Shown here piece after piece: positions 44,302 through 53,084 of a stretch of DNA of 64,000 nucleotides. Location: NCBI GenBank assembly GCA_017501665.1, contig JAFVWM010000005.1:86031-150030 (forward strand), written 5' to 3'. The translations under genes were made by a program, and so were the position numbers. Within the stretch, counting starts at the first letter, position 1, and each line of letters starts with the position of its first letter. The stretch is from Alphaproteobacteria bacterium. Lineage in GTDB: Bacteria; Pseudomonadota; Alphaproteobacteria; RF32; CAG-239. The notes below the pieces were generated by a model. That model was given only the letters and a program-made list of their open reading frames with translations, was not told the origin of the DNA and made no database searches.

Positions 44302-44622
44302 TTATTTGAATAAGGCAATCAAAGCAATTATTGCTGAAACAAATGCTATTATGGTTGATATTATAGCAATCCGATTTGAAGTGCTTGATTTTTTGTTTGC
44401 ATCTTCTGCTAATTTCATACTTTTTTTTGACAACTCTAAACTCTTTTGTTGGAGTTCAATAGCTTCTCTATGTCTTTGTTCATCAAGTTGTCTTTGCACT
44501 TGCTTTTCCTTAAATTCTCTCATTTCCTCAGCATTAATGGCACTACTAATATCTGCTAATTTGCTAGCAGATGTTATATTTGTTGGATTTATACCATGTT
44601 TTGCTAATTTAAGCATATCCAT
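44302..44622 (-). CDS. Coiled-coil protein with C-terminal membrane anchor
   Basis: A 106-aa protein: a charged coiled coil (about residues 30-80, EEMREFKEKQVQRQLDEQRH) and a C-terminal transmembrane helix (about 86-105, AIISTIIAFVSAIIALIALF), that is, a tail-anchored layout. GAGG lies just upstream of the ATG at 44622, which is 5 bases past the stop of the 35-aa gene. It belongs to the accessory part of the restriction operon. Function is unknown; a membrane-tethered partner of the upstream 186-aa protein is conceivable. Confidence 0.6.
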   Translation of the reverse strand: MDMLKLAKHGINPTNITSASKLADISSAINAEEMREFKEKQVQRQLDEQRHREAIELQQKSLELSKKSMKLAEDANKKSSTSNRIAIISTIIAFVSAIIALIALFK

Positions 44623-44627
44623 ACTTT

Positions 44628-44735
44628 TTATTCCTCGCTGTGCCAGATGAATTTGATTTTATCGGAAATCTTTTGTTTGTTGATTTCTATTAATTCTGAT
44701 TTATCTTCGGAAAGGTCTATAAGGTCATCTGTCAT
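44628..44735 (-). CDS. 35-aa protein matching the C-terminal tail of HsdM-HsdS
   Basis: Reads MTDDLIDLSEDKSELIEINK then QKISDKIKFIWHSEE. Nineteen residues of it align with the last residues of the upstream fused HsdMS protein (KKLIELSKQKISNKIQSIW) with 12 identities, and the DNA is also similar. Its ATG overlaps the stop of the 186-aa gene (ATGA). It is therefore either a duplicated remnant of an hsdS 3' end left when the 186-aa gene was inserted, or a small translated peptide that mimics the HsdS tail. Confidence 0.55.
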   Translation of the reverse strand: MTDDLIDLSEDKSELIEINKQKISDKIKFIWHSEE

Positions 44736-45286
44736 TTTCCATTGTCCTGATTTTGCTGTAAAATAACAGTGTTATTTGAACCATTTACATTTATTGGTGC
44801 TATATTATGCTCTGCTATAGAATTCGTTGGGATGTTGTTGGGAGTAAAATAAGTATAAATTCCCCAAATTAAAGCAATTATAGCGACCAATACACCAACC
44901 CATGTTCCTATTGTTGACGAATTAATCTTTTTTTGTTCTTCTTGCTTTGGAATGGATACTTCAATATTTTCAGCAGTTGAAATATCTTCTTGAACTTCTT
45001 CATTTTTCCAAGTTTCCAACAATCCTTCTAATATTTTTATTTTAATATTTAAATATTGAACAATGTTATAATTGGGAAATTCTTGCCTTTTAGGGTTTCT
45101 AACAGGATTATCATGCTTTTTTAATAATAAATCTATTTTTGTATTCCATTTTAATAATTCAGCAGTATCTACTGTTAATGCTTGTGTAGGATATCCAAAA
45201 TTATTAGGAAACATACTTATTTTTGCTGATGATTTTAATATATTTCCTTCATCTATAATTTGTTGTAATTCTTCGCATTTATTCAT
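44732..45286 (-). CDS. Membrane protein inserted in the restriction operon
   Basis: A 184-aa protein with a soluble N-terminal part (CEELQQIIDEGNILKSSAKI), one transmembrane helix at about 130-150 (GTWVGVLVAIIALIWGIYTYF) and an external Asn-rich tail (NVNGSNNTVILQQNQ). No enzyme motif is seen. Its ATG at 45286 overlaps the end of hsdMS by 8 bases, and its stop overlaps the next ATG, so it is coupled in the restriction operon. Sequences like the hsdS tail stand on both sides of it, so it looks like an insertion into the 3' end of hsdMS. Confidence 0.6.
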   Translation of the reverse strand: MNKCEELQQIIDEGNILKSSAKISMFPNNFGYPTQALTVDTAELLKWNTKIDLLLKKHDNPVRNPKRQEFPNYNIVQYLNIKIKILEGLLETWKNEEVQEDISTAENIEVSIPKQEEQKKINSSTIGTWVGVLVAIIALIWGIYTYFTPNNIPTNSIAEHNIAPINVNGSNNTVILQQNQDNGK

Positions 45287-47783
45287 TATCACAGTTCCAG
45301 ATGGATTGGATTTTGTTGGAGATTTTTTGTTTGCTCAGTTCTATCAATTTCTTGCAGGCTTCTACATATTGTTCCTCTTGTTCTATTTGTGCAACAATAG
45401 CTTTTTGCTCTTCAAGTGAAGGAAGTGGTATTTCATAATTTCTTAAATAACCAAGTCCCACAAATTTCTGGTTTCCACCAATTGCTTTATTGTTTAGTTC
45501 TTGCGTTGAGACCTCTAAAATATATTTAAGATAACAATTGTTTAATTTAGAATTGTTATTACCAACCTTAAATAAAGCAACATTTTTAATACTGAACTCT
45601 TTATCCTTTTTCACAACTACTGGGTTACCAATTGTTCCTATCATCGCAAATAAAACATCGCCATCATCAACATTTGATCTTTTACAAATGTTGATATGAT
45701 CTTCTTTTGATATGAAAACTGTATTTGCAAAATCTATTTTTCCGTCCACTAAACTTTTTGATGTCACTAGAGGATATCCCACTTGTTGTGGCTTAGGAGA
45801 ATCATGGGTTCCATCTCTTACATCGCATACATCACCAATTTTAACTTTTTCCCAGTTAGGGTTAATTTTGAAAGTTGGTTTCCAGTTATCTACGACTTTT
45901 TGGGCGCCGTCTATGATAGCTTGGTAGGCGTCTAACTCTTTAACAATCTCCTCCTGAACCGACATTGGTGGCAATGGAATTTCTATCGTTTTCAGTGTTT
46001 TAACAGATACGAATTCAAAAGAAGTTTTTCCACTCAGCCTTTTTAATTCATTCTTAAATGTTGTAGTATACCAAAATAAAAAATGAGGATTTAATTTGTT
46101 TTTAGCACATTCCTTTACAACCAATCCATTAAATTGTTGATTTGTTGTTAATTCTATATTTGTAATAGCATATTCTCCAACAGATGCAGTACAACAAATT
46201 AAAACTGTATGTTGTGGCAACAATTTTACACTTGTCTCTTTTAATGCTTTTGTAGATATAAATTTTTGTGTGCGATTAATAACTCTTCCTTGGTTACGAA
46301 TATCATCAACTGTAAACCAGGGAATATCTCTAGAATTCCAATAATCTTCATTTGATTTTGAAGGGGTTGAACCATTATATACTTCACACACATCTCCTAG
46401 TTTTACCATTTCATACTGGCAATTGGAAAAGTCTTGCGCTTCTTGGTAGCGAGAAGCTGAAAGGTTATATTCGCCGTCTTCAGCTAATTTTTCTTTAGAA
46501 ACAATAGTAACCCGTTTAGATTTGCTTATTTTTTCATCTGTTGTGCCGGAAGTAATAGATTTTTGCCACAATTTCAAAAGTTCAATAGCTTCCGGTAAAT
46601 CATTATCTTTGATTGGGCGACGTTGGGCTCCTAAGTCATAGCCGTCTTTATCAACCTTTACAAACAAAATATCTTTAGTTTGTTTAGCAAGTTCTCTATC
46701 AAAGAACAAAATGGAGGTTTTAACGCCGGCATAAGGATTAAATACACCACTTGGAAGACTAACCACAGCATAAAGATAATTTTCCTCAACCATCAATTTG
46801 CGCAAGGATTTATAAGCCGTTGCTGATTGAAAAATAATACCTTCCGGCACAACAAATCCGGCTTTTCCTTTAAGGTTTAAGTGTTCCATAAAGTAATCAA
46901 CAAACAAAACTTCGGCTCGGTTAGCTTTTACTCCAAATTTGCTATGAGGTTGAATACCGCCCTTTGGTGTCATAAACGGCGGATTGGCAAGGATGACATC
47001 AAATTTATCATCCCAACGTTCTTCAGAGCTCAGAGTATCATATTCATAGATTTTCGGCTCCGGAAACTGATGTAAAAACAAATTAACCGAAGCAAGTTTA
47101 ACCATATCCGGCGAAATATCATAACCAACAATATTTTGCATTAACTGTTGGTGCTGTGCTGGTGTTAATGGCTTTTTTGTTTCTTTGGCTTGTTCCATAA
47201 TATGTTTGTAAGCAGAAATCAAAAATCCGGCAGTTCCGCAGGCTGGGTCTAAAATCGTATCAGTCTTTTGAGGATTTACAACATCTACAATAAAATCAAT
47301 GATGTGTCTTGGAGTGCGGAATTGTCCGGCATCACCCTGCGAGCCCATAATAGAAAGCAGATATTCAAAAGCATTACCGAGGTTTTCGGAATTGTTATAG
47401 CTAAAGCCATCAATCTCATTCAAAAACAGGGTTAAGGTTGCACCGTCACGAAACGGCAAAAAAGCACCTTTGAATATTTTGCGGAAAAGTTCAGGAATTT
47501 GTTTAGCAACCTGCAATTTATCCAATGCTTCGGCATATAAAGAAATTCTCTCCCAATTATTGATGTTTTTAGATAAAACCTTGCTCCATGCGTATTGTTC
47601 CAAATCATCAGTAAAAAACACACGATTACCACCGAGTTCAATATTCTGCATATCCATATCATCCATAAATTTATAAATCATGGCGATAGTAATCAGCTCA
47701 ACTTGGCTTTGCGGATTTGGCACTTTGCCCACTAAAATATCTCTGGCTGTATCTATTTTGGTCTTAGTGGTTTTATCTAGCAT
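45279..47783 (-). CDS. hsdM: Type I restriction-modification fused methyltransferase-specificity protein (HsdM-HsdS)
   Basis: An 834-aa fusion. The N-terminal helical domain and the N6-adenine methyltransferase (about residues 1-440) show ILDPACGTAGFLISAY (SAM-binding) and ILANPPFMTP (NPPF catalytic). From about residue 455 two target-recognition halves follow: one with YEMVKLGDVCEVYNGSTPSK and IPLPPMSVQEEIVKELDAY, the other with WEKVKIGDVCDVRDGTHDS and IPLPSLEEQKAIVAQIEQE. Each half would read one part of a bipartite DNA site. Usual systems encode hsdM and hsdS separately. It lies 9 bp downstream of hsdR and overlaps the next gene. Confidence 0.93.
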   Translation of the reverse strand: MLDKTTKTKIDTARDILVGKVPNPQSQVELITIAMIYKFMDDMDMQNIELGGNRVFFTDDLEQYAWSKVLSKNINNWERISLYAEALDKLQVAKQIPELFRKIFKGAFLPFRDGATLTLFLNEIDGFSYNNSENLGNAFEYLLSIMGSQGDAGQFRTPRHIIDFIVDVVNPQKTDTILDPACGTAGFLISAYKHIMEQAKETKKPLTPAQHQQLMQNIVGYDISPDMVKLASVNLFLHQFPEPKIYEYDTLSSEERWDDKFDVILANPPFMTPKGGIQPHSKFGVKANRAEVLFVDYFMEHLNLKGKAGFVVPEGIIFQSATAYKSLRKLMVEENYLYAVVSLPSGVFNPYAGVKTSILFFDRELAKQTKDILFVKVDKDGYDLGAQRRPIKDNDLPEAIELLKLWQKSITSGTTDEKISKSKRVTIVSKEKLAEDGEYNLSASRYQEAQDFSNCQYEMVKLGDVCEVYNGSTPSKSNEDYWNSRDIPWFTVDDIRNQGRVINRTQKFISTKALKETSVKLLPQHTVLICCTASVGEYAITNIELTTNQQFNGLVVKECAKNKLNPHFLFWYTTTFKNELKRLSGKTSFEFVSVKTLKTIEIPLPPMSVQEEIVKELDAYQAIIDGAQKVVDNWKPTFKINPNWEKVKIGDVCDVRDGTHDSPKPQQVGYPLVTSKSLVDGKIDFANTVFISKEDHINICKRSNVDDGDVLFAMIGTIGNPVVVKKDKEFSIKNVALFKVGNNNSKLNNCYLKYILEVSTQELNNKAIGGNQKFVGLGYLRNYEIPLPSLEEQKAIVAQIEQEEQYVEACKKLIELSKQKISNKIQSIWNCDNE

Positions 47784-47792
47784 GTTTATCCC

Positions 47793-50273
47793 CTACATAT
47801 ATGTGTTTAGATTGATGTTTTCCTTGATGTATGTCGGGAGTATATCCTTGTACTCCTTAAGATTTTGATAATCAGAAACCGAAAAACCGGCATAAAAATG
47901 AAGTTGCGGAAATGTTTTGGTGTCAATAATTTCTCTAAATCTGTTATCTGCCGTATAAGCTTTAATAAAATTCTTTATATATGGAACTTCTTCCGGTTCA
48001 GGTTTATAGATAGAAATAAACTTATCACACTCATCTTCCAGTAAATCATCTTTATTTTTGAAGCCGTCAATGAAGCCGAACACTTTTTCTAATACTTCAC
48101 GCCAAGTTACACGGCGGTCAAGATTTTGTGATTTTTTAATTTTTTCTAAATTCATATATAAATCCGGCTGATTTTCGTATTTTTCTTTAACAATAGCAAT
48201 AGCTCTATCCCAATTTTCATTATCTACAGCTGTTTTGATTTCTTCATCGGACTTAATAGCTTCTTCCGTTTTTTGGAAGAATTCTCTATCAATTCGCATT
48301 CCATCTAAACCCACTGGCGTTTCTGCAATAGTCTTAATAGTATCTCCTATATCTATAATTACTTCTCCAGCAGTAGGCTTAGGGATACCTTCGCCAGCTC
48401 CTATACCACTTATAGGTGGAAGTTTTAGCTCCTCATCATAGTTAAATTCTTCATCAAAATATTGACAGTTAGCAAAGAAATCAAAGAACTTAAATTTTGT
48501 TTTATCTGCTGTAATGGTTTGCTTGTTGGCATCGGTATATTTAAAAGTATGCTTTCTTGTACCTCGACCTTTAATTTGTACGAAATCTGTTGGTGAAAAC
48601 ACTGGTCGCATTAAGGCAATATTTAAGATATCTGAACAATCATAACCGGTAGTCATCATTCCGACAGTCACGCAAACTCTAGTTTTGCTAGTTTCATAAC
48701 CTACCATAAAACGACTACGACCATTAAGCTTATCGTTTGAAAAGTCAATGGTTGATTGTTGTGCATCCATAACATTTGATGTTATTTGTACTGCAAAATC
48801 CGAATTATATTTTCCTGGAAATGCAATATCTGCCATTTCATTTAAAATTTGTACCAATTTAGCACAATGATTTTGACTAACGCCAAAAACTAAACTTTTT
48901 CCAATTTCACCGGAAATTGGGTCTCGCAATGCGTTTTCAAGAAATGTTTTGCAAAATACTGCATTAGTATTATCTGAAAAGAATTTCTTTTCAAAATCTC
49001 GTTGATACATTTGTTCGGTAACTTCATCACCATATTCATTACAAGTTGTAACGGCATAACCTTTTTCAGATAATAAATCAGTTGTTATTTCTGTTCTAGC
49101 ATCAACAATTAAAGGATTAATTAAGTATCCTCCTCTTACACCGTCTAATAAAGAATAACGAAATGTTGGCTCACCACTTTCACAACCAAAAGTCTTATAT
49201 GTATCTAGTAAAATACGTCGTTCTAAAGATTTTGGATCTTGAATTTTCAATTTATCAATATCTACATTTTTAATATAATCCTTAGGAGTGGCTGTTAATC
49301 CTAGTTTGTATCCGATAAAATATTCAAAAACAGCTCTAGAGTTGCCACCAATACATCTGTGTGCTTCATCTGATATCAAAAGATCAAAGTCAGTTGGAGA
49401 AAATAGCTTTTTATACTTATTATCAACTAATAGACTTTGAATAGTAGTGATTACAATTTGAGCTTTTTTCCAATCATTTTTACTCTGCTTGTAAATGACG
49501 GATGTGTAGGCGTTCAAATATGAATCAAAGTTTTTCTTAGCCTGATTTTCAAGCTCCAATCTATCAACTAAAAACAAAACTCTGTTAGCGTTTCCGGTTG
49601 AAAGAAATAATTTAATCAAAGCTCCGGCGGTTAATGTCTTACCAAGTCCGGTAGCCATTTCAAGCAAGAATCTAGATTTACCCTCAGCAACTGCAGATTG
49701 AACAGTTTTAACGGCATCAATTTGATAAGGGCGTAAAATGCGATAGCCGTTGTTCCAACAAAAGTCCGTTCTGGTATTTTCATTTTGATATTCCGGCTCG
49801 TTTAGAAGATTAGGGTTCTTTAAGAGAGCAACATATTCTTTAGTTATTTCTACGGAGGTTAAATTCTTGGGATTGGGTTTGAATTGCTTTTTATTTTCAA
49901 GAGACTCTTGAGTAGGCATAGAGGTTATAATTTGAGGGTTGCCGCTTTTAATATCCCATAGGTAATGGATTTGGCTGTTAGACAAGATAACAAAACGAAT
50001 TCCTTGTGCTTCGGCATAGGCACGAGCCTGATCTTTAGCGGATAAAGGGTTAATACTATCCTTCTTGGCTTCTAGAACACAAAGAGGATAATTATGACTG
50101 TCAAGTAAGAGATAATCTATAGCACCCTTGCGTTCCGTCTCATTGCGGCGCACTTTGGTCGCTGTTTCTAAATCAACATTTTTGCGACCATTCTCATCAT
50201 CACAAAGCCTCCAGCCAGATTCTTCAAGCATCTTGTTAATCTTTATTCTTGCTTCCGCCTCAGTCCCAGACAT
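47793..50273 (-). CDS. hsdR: Type I restriction endonuclease, HsdR subunit
   Basis: A motor-nuclease that cuts unmodified DNA after translocation. The N-terminal nuclease domain has AIDYLLLDSHNYPLCVLEAKKD (PD-ExK: Asp and E-x-K). The helicase core follows: MATGLGKTLTAG (Walker A), LLISDEAHR (DEAH box), MMTTGYDCSDI and VQIKGRGTRKH (motifs V and VI). At 826 aa it is of the EcoEI/EcoAI-like shorter type. The start at 50273 is chosen over 50333 because GGAG lies 9 bases upstream. First gene of the operon; it diverges from the 343-aa gene at 50391. Confidence 0.95.
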   Translation of the reverse strand: MSGTEAEARIKINKMLEESGWRLCDDENGRKNVDLETATKVRRNETERKGAIDYLLLDSHNYPLCVLEAKKDSINPLSAKDQARAYAEAQGIRFVILSNSQIHYLWDIKSGNPQIITSMPTQESLENKKQFKPNPKNLTSVEITKEYVALLKNPNLLNEPEYQNENTRTDFCWNNGYRILRPYQIDAVKTVQSAVAEGKSRFLLEMATGLGKTLTAGALIKLFLSTGNANRVLFLVDRLELENQAKKNFDSYLNAYTSVIYKQSKNDWKKAQIVITTIQSLLVDNKYKKLFSPTDFDLLISDEAHRCIGGNSRAVFEYFIGYKLGLTATPKDYIKNVDIDKLKIQDPKSLERRILLDTYKTFGCESGEPTFRYSLLDGVRGGYLINPLIVDARTEITTDLLSEKGYAVTTCNEYGDEVTEQMYQRDFEKKFFSDNTNAVFCKTFLENALRDPISGEIGKSLVFGVSQNHCAKLVQILNEMADIAFPGKYNSDFAVQITSNVMDAQQSTIDFSNDKLNGRSRFMVGYETSKTRVCVTVGMMTTGYDCSDILNIALMRPVFSPTDFVQIKGRGTRKHTFKYTDANKQTITADKTKFKFFDFFANCQYFDEEFNYDEELKLPPISGIGAGEGIPKPTAGEVIIDIGDTIKTIAETPVGLDGMRIDREFFQKTEEAIKSDEEIKTAVDNENWDRAIAIVKEKYENQPDLYMNLEKIKKSQNLDRRVTWREVLEKVFGFIDGFKNKDDLLEDECDKFISIYKPEPEEVPYIKNFIKAYTADNRFREIIDTKTFPQLHFYAGFSVSDYQNLKEYKDILPTYIKENINLNTYM

Positions 50274-50390
50274 TATTAAAATCTCCATAATTAACAATGC
50301 GCTGAGTTTAAAACATAGAATCGTAAATTTCAATGAAAAATTGCCGCTCGTTATATTGCTTTTTTCTAATGTTCAACCTATGTTTAAACC

Positions 50391-51422
50391 ATGGATGGAC
50401 TAGAAATGAACAGAACAACTCAATTAACAAAGAGCATTCTCGGCTTTATGGAGGATTGGAATGCTTATAAAAAAGGCTTAAAAGGACTGAAGAATGCAGA
50501 TTGGTGTATTCTCAGCGATTATTGTTTTGATGATAAAGGAAAAGAGGATGCGCTGACTTTTACTATATTTCCGTATAATTATGTTCGGCAAGTTCTTCAT
50601 GAAATTGAAGCTAATATCCCTTGTGACATCAAGAAAATGACGCATATTCCAGATAGATGCATCAATTTTCTCAAAAATTCGCCGTACTTTTTCCATATAG
50701 CCATTGTCGTTGAGAATCTGAAGAATATGGTTCAAGAGCAAGATTTGCTGAAACAGTTGGAAACCACGCTTAATGACTATGAAAAAGCAGAGGATTTGGA
50801 TAAATCATCGCAGGATATTAAGGACAGATATAAATGTCTGCGAGAATCTTATGAATATATGAAGCAGAAAAGCCACTCAAAGAAACTGTTGGCACAAATA
50901 GAGTTTGTTTCTCAGTTTGTTAGCCAACTCTTAGAGTTCTTGTTAATTAAAGAAAATGGTCGTCATCCACATTGGGTTTCGGATAGAGACCATATGGCAA
51001 CACATTGCAATGGTCTTTTGTTTTTCTTAGTTAATTATAAATTGGCTATGCTGTTAAAGGGAAGAGTAACAGATTTTTGGATTCATTTGCCTGCAGAAAT
51101 TATGGAAAACAATAAAGACTATGCTTATGATCCTGTCATCAGAGTTCCGGATATTATTACAGGGATAATGTCTTCAATGAAATATACGAATCTTGGTATT
51201 AAAATAGATAAACCGAAACATTTTCAACTATTTCCAGAGATTATTTCAGATAATCCAAGAGTTGTAACTTTAGAATACACATACCAAAAGGATGGTAAAG
51301 GCTATTTCCAAAGAACATTTTGGCGCAAACCAATTGAAGGTTGTAATTACGAGCCGTTTGACCCGAATAACTGTAAGAGGTTTAAGGAATTAGCTGGTTC
51401 AATAAGACATTTAATATATTAA
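50391..51422 (+). CDS. Hypothetical protein next to the nuclease/ATPase operon, 343 aa
   Basis: A soluble, largely helical protein with a central coiled-coil-like stretch (about residues 118-165) and a His-rich motif RHPHWVSDRDHMATHCNG (about residues 195-212). Its C-terminal part has strand-like blocks (RVVTLEYTYQKDGKGYF). No family is recognised. It diverges from hsdR and converges on the ATPase gene, whose stop is 4 bases away. ATG 50391 has no clear ribosome site; ATG 50406 with an upstream GGATGG is an alternative start. Confidence 0.5.
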   Translation: MDGLEMNRTTQLTKSILGFMEDWNAYKKGLKGLKNADWCILSDYCFDDKGKEDALTFTIFPYNYVRQVLHEIEANIPCDIKKMTHIPDRCINFLKNSPYFFHIAIVVENLKNMVQEQDLLKQLETTLNDYEKAEDLDKSSQDIKDRYKCLRESYEYMKQKSHSKKLLAQIEFVSQFVSQLLEFLLIKENGRHPHWVSDRDHMATHCNGLLFFLVNYKLAMLLKGRVTDFWIHLPAEIMENNKDYAYDPVIRVPDIITGIMSSMKYTNLGIKIDKPKHFQLFPEIISDNPRVVTLEYTYQKDGKGYFQRTFWRKPIEGCNYEPFDPNNCKRFKELAGSIRHLIY

Positions 51423-51425
51423 ACG

Positions 51426-53084
51426 CTATGCATGAATTTCTGCTATACATGAAAATTCAGAAAGCAAGGTTTCGTATTTTTCTTTATTTAATATTGGCTT
51501 TGTCAGTTCTATGATGTTGTGTTTATCATTAATATAGGGTAATTTATCCTTTAACATTACGACAAATGATTGCTTTGAAGTATTCATAATGTATTTTTCT
51601 AGTGTCTTATATATCAGCCCAGTGTTTTCTCCTGTTAATTCATCTTTGATCGGAGCATCAACTCCTATAGGAAGTTCTATTATAGAATATTTTGTTAACA
51701 AATATAAGTAAATGATATAAATTGAAAAGAAAGTCAAATTATTAACGGTTCCACTTCCTTTAATAGTCCTAAATTTCAAAAATTCAACTTCATTTAATGC
51801 AGCATTTGGAAATGTAAAACGTAATTCATTTTTCTTTATATTAAATTCATTTCCTATCTCATCCTTAAGCGTTTTTTGAATTTTTTGGAGATTTCTTATT
51901 TCTCTATTTAATTCATTTATATTATCGTTTAGTTCTCTTATTTTATTGTTTAGGTTGTTTTTTACTACAATAAAATTTTCTTTTGATATTTTTTTAGCTT
52001 GTTGCTCAATAAATTTTTGTAATGTAATTTCTCCCTGCTTTTTTTGGGCAACTGACAAAACATTTTTATATTCTTCCTCTAGTCCAAGTTTGTTATTAAT
52101 TGCTTCGTTAATTTCTTGATCTAATTTCTTTACCTGTTGGCGCATATTTGCACAGAGTAAAGAGGCTTCATATTTGTTATTCATCAGATGCACTCTCGTA
52201 AGAGATTGTTCCTCTGTCAAAAGGGAACCACAATGTTCACATTTCACTTTTATACTCTTATACTCATTATCTGTATCTTTTACAACGTGAGATAGTTCTA
52301 ATAACTCAACATTAAGTTTATCTATCTCTATCTTTTTCCGATATATCTTTGATTTAAAATCATTTAATTTATTGTTAATATCATTTGCCAACTGAAGATA
52401 TTGCTTTATATCATTTATAGCTTCTTCCTCATTAAAAGCGTAATCATTGGCATCTTTTTGCATAAATTCATTTTTTAGCGAACTTAAAGTATTATATTGT
52501 TGCTCTAAAACTGCCCTATCTTTAGCAAGAAAAGTTATTTTTTCTTTTTTATCTAAAATATCTTGGGTTGATATATTAAAAATATATTCAAACAAAGCGC
52601 TTGGAATAAGACTACTATCATACTGATTAAGATCATTAGCCACATTTTTATAAGGAATTGAAGACCACGAATCATCTTGATCTACATAAAATGGAAGAAT
52701 TACCGCTGAAGGATAAACGCTTCTAATATCTATTTCTTGCTTTAATGAGAGTTTTATATTGATGCCTAACTTGTTTAACAACCATGCAGAATATTCCTTT
52801 GTATTCATAGATTTATTATCAGCCCAATATAAATCTCCGTATCTAATAATAAATTCATCTTTTCCATTATGGTTATAGTATAATTTAAATAATTTATTTT
52901 TCAAAATCCAATTTTCCTGGATTGTTTTTATTGGAAATCCTAGAGCGTAATATATTGACTTCAAAAGACAAGATTTACCAACATTGCTATCTTCAGATGT
53001 AATTATATTAGACTTATCGGAAAAGGTAAAAGAATTTGCTTCTTCCTTATTTCTATCTAATATAACTAGTTTAGTAAGTATCAT
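51426..53084 (-). CDS. SMC/Rad50-like ATPase of a Lamassu/ABC-3C-type system
   Basis: A 552-aa protein with the architecture of SMC-family ATPases: an N-terminal P-loop (SEDSNVGKSCLL, G36-K37-S38; the usual first Gly is missing), a long coiled coil interrupted by a single CEHC zinc-hook motif near residue 283, and a C-terminal Walker B/D-loop (IELPIGVDAPIKDE, near residue 475). In Lamassu and ABC-3C defence systems an SMC-like ATPase controls a partner nuclease. Its ATG overlaps the stop of the upstream nuclease gene (ATGA). Codon and base use look the same as neighbouring island genes. Confidence 0.75.
   Translation of the reverse strand: MILTKLVILDRNKEEANSFTFSDKSNIITSEDSNVGKSCLLKSIYYALGFPIKTIQENWILKNKLFKLYYNHNGKDEFIIRYGDLYWADNKSMNTKEYSAWLLNKLGINIKLSLKQEIDIRSVYPSAVILPFYVDQDDSWSSIPYKNVANDLNQYDSSLIPSALFEYIFNISTQDILDKKEKITFLAKDRAVLEQQYNTLSSLKNEFMQKDANDYAFNEEEAINDIKQYLQLANDINNKLNDFKSKIYRKKIEIDKLNVELLELSHVVKDTDNEYKSIKVKCEHCGSLLTEEQSLTRVHLMNNKYEASLLCANMRQQVKKLDQEINEAINNKLGLEEEYKNVLSVAQKKQGEITLQKFIEQQAKKISKENFIVVKNNLNNKIRELNDNINELNREIRNLQKIQKTLKDEIGNEFNIKKNELRFTFPNAALNEVEFLKFRTIKGSGTVNNLTFFSIYIIYLYLLTKYSIIELPIGVDAPIKDELTGENTGLIYKTLEKYIMNTSKQSFVVMLKDKLPYINDKHNIIELTKPILNKEKYETLLSEFSCIAEIHA

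Noticed and set aside
50128-50403. A plus-strand frame of 91 codons in the 5' end of hsdR
   Set aside because: It overlaps the strongly supported hsdR coding sequence in antisense, with no ribosome site or domain.
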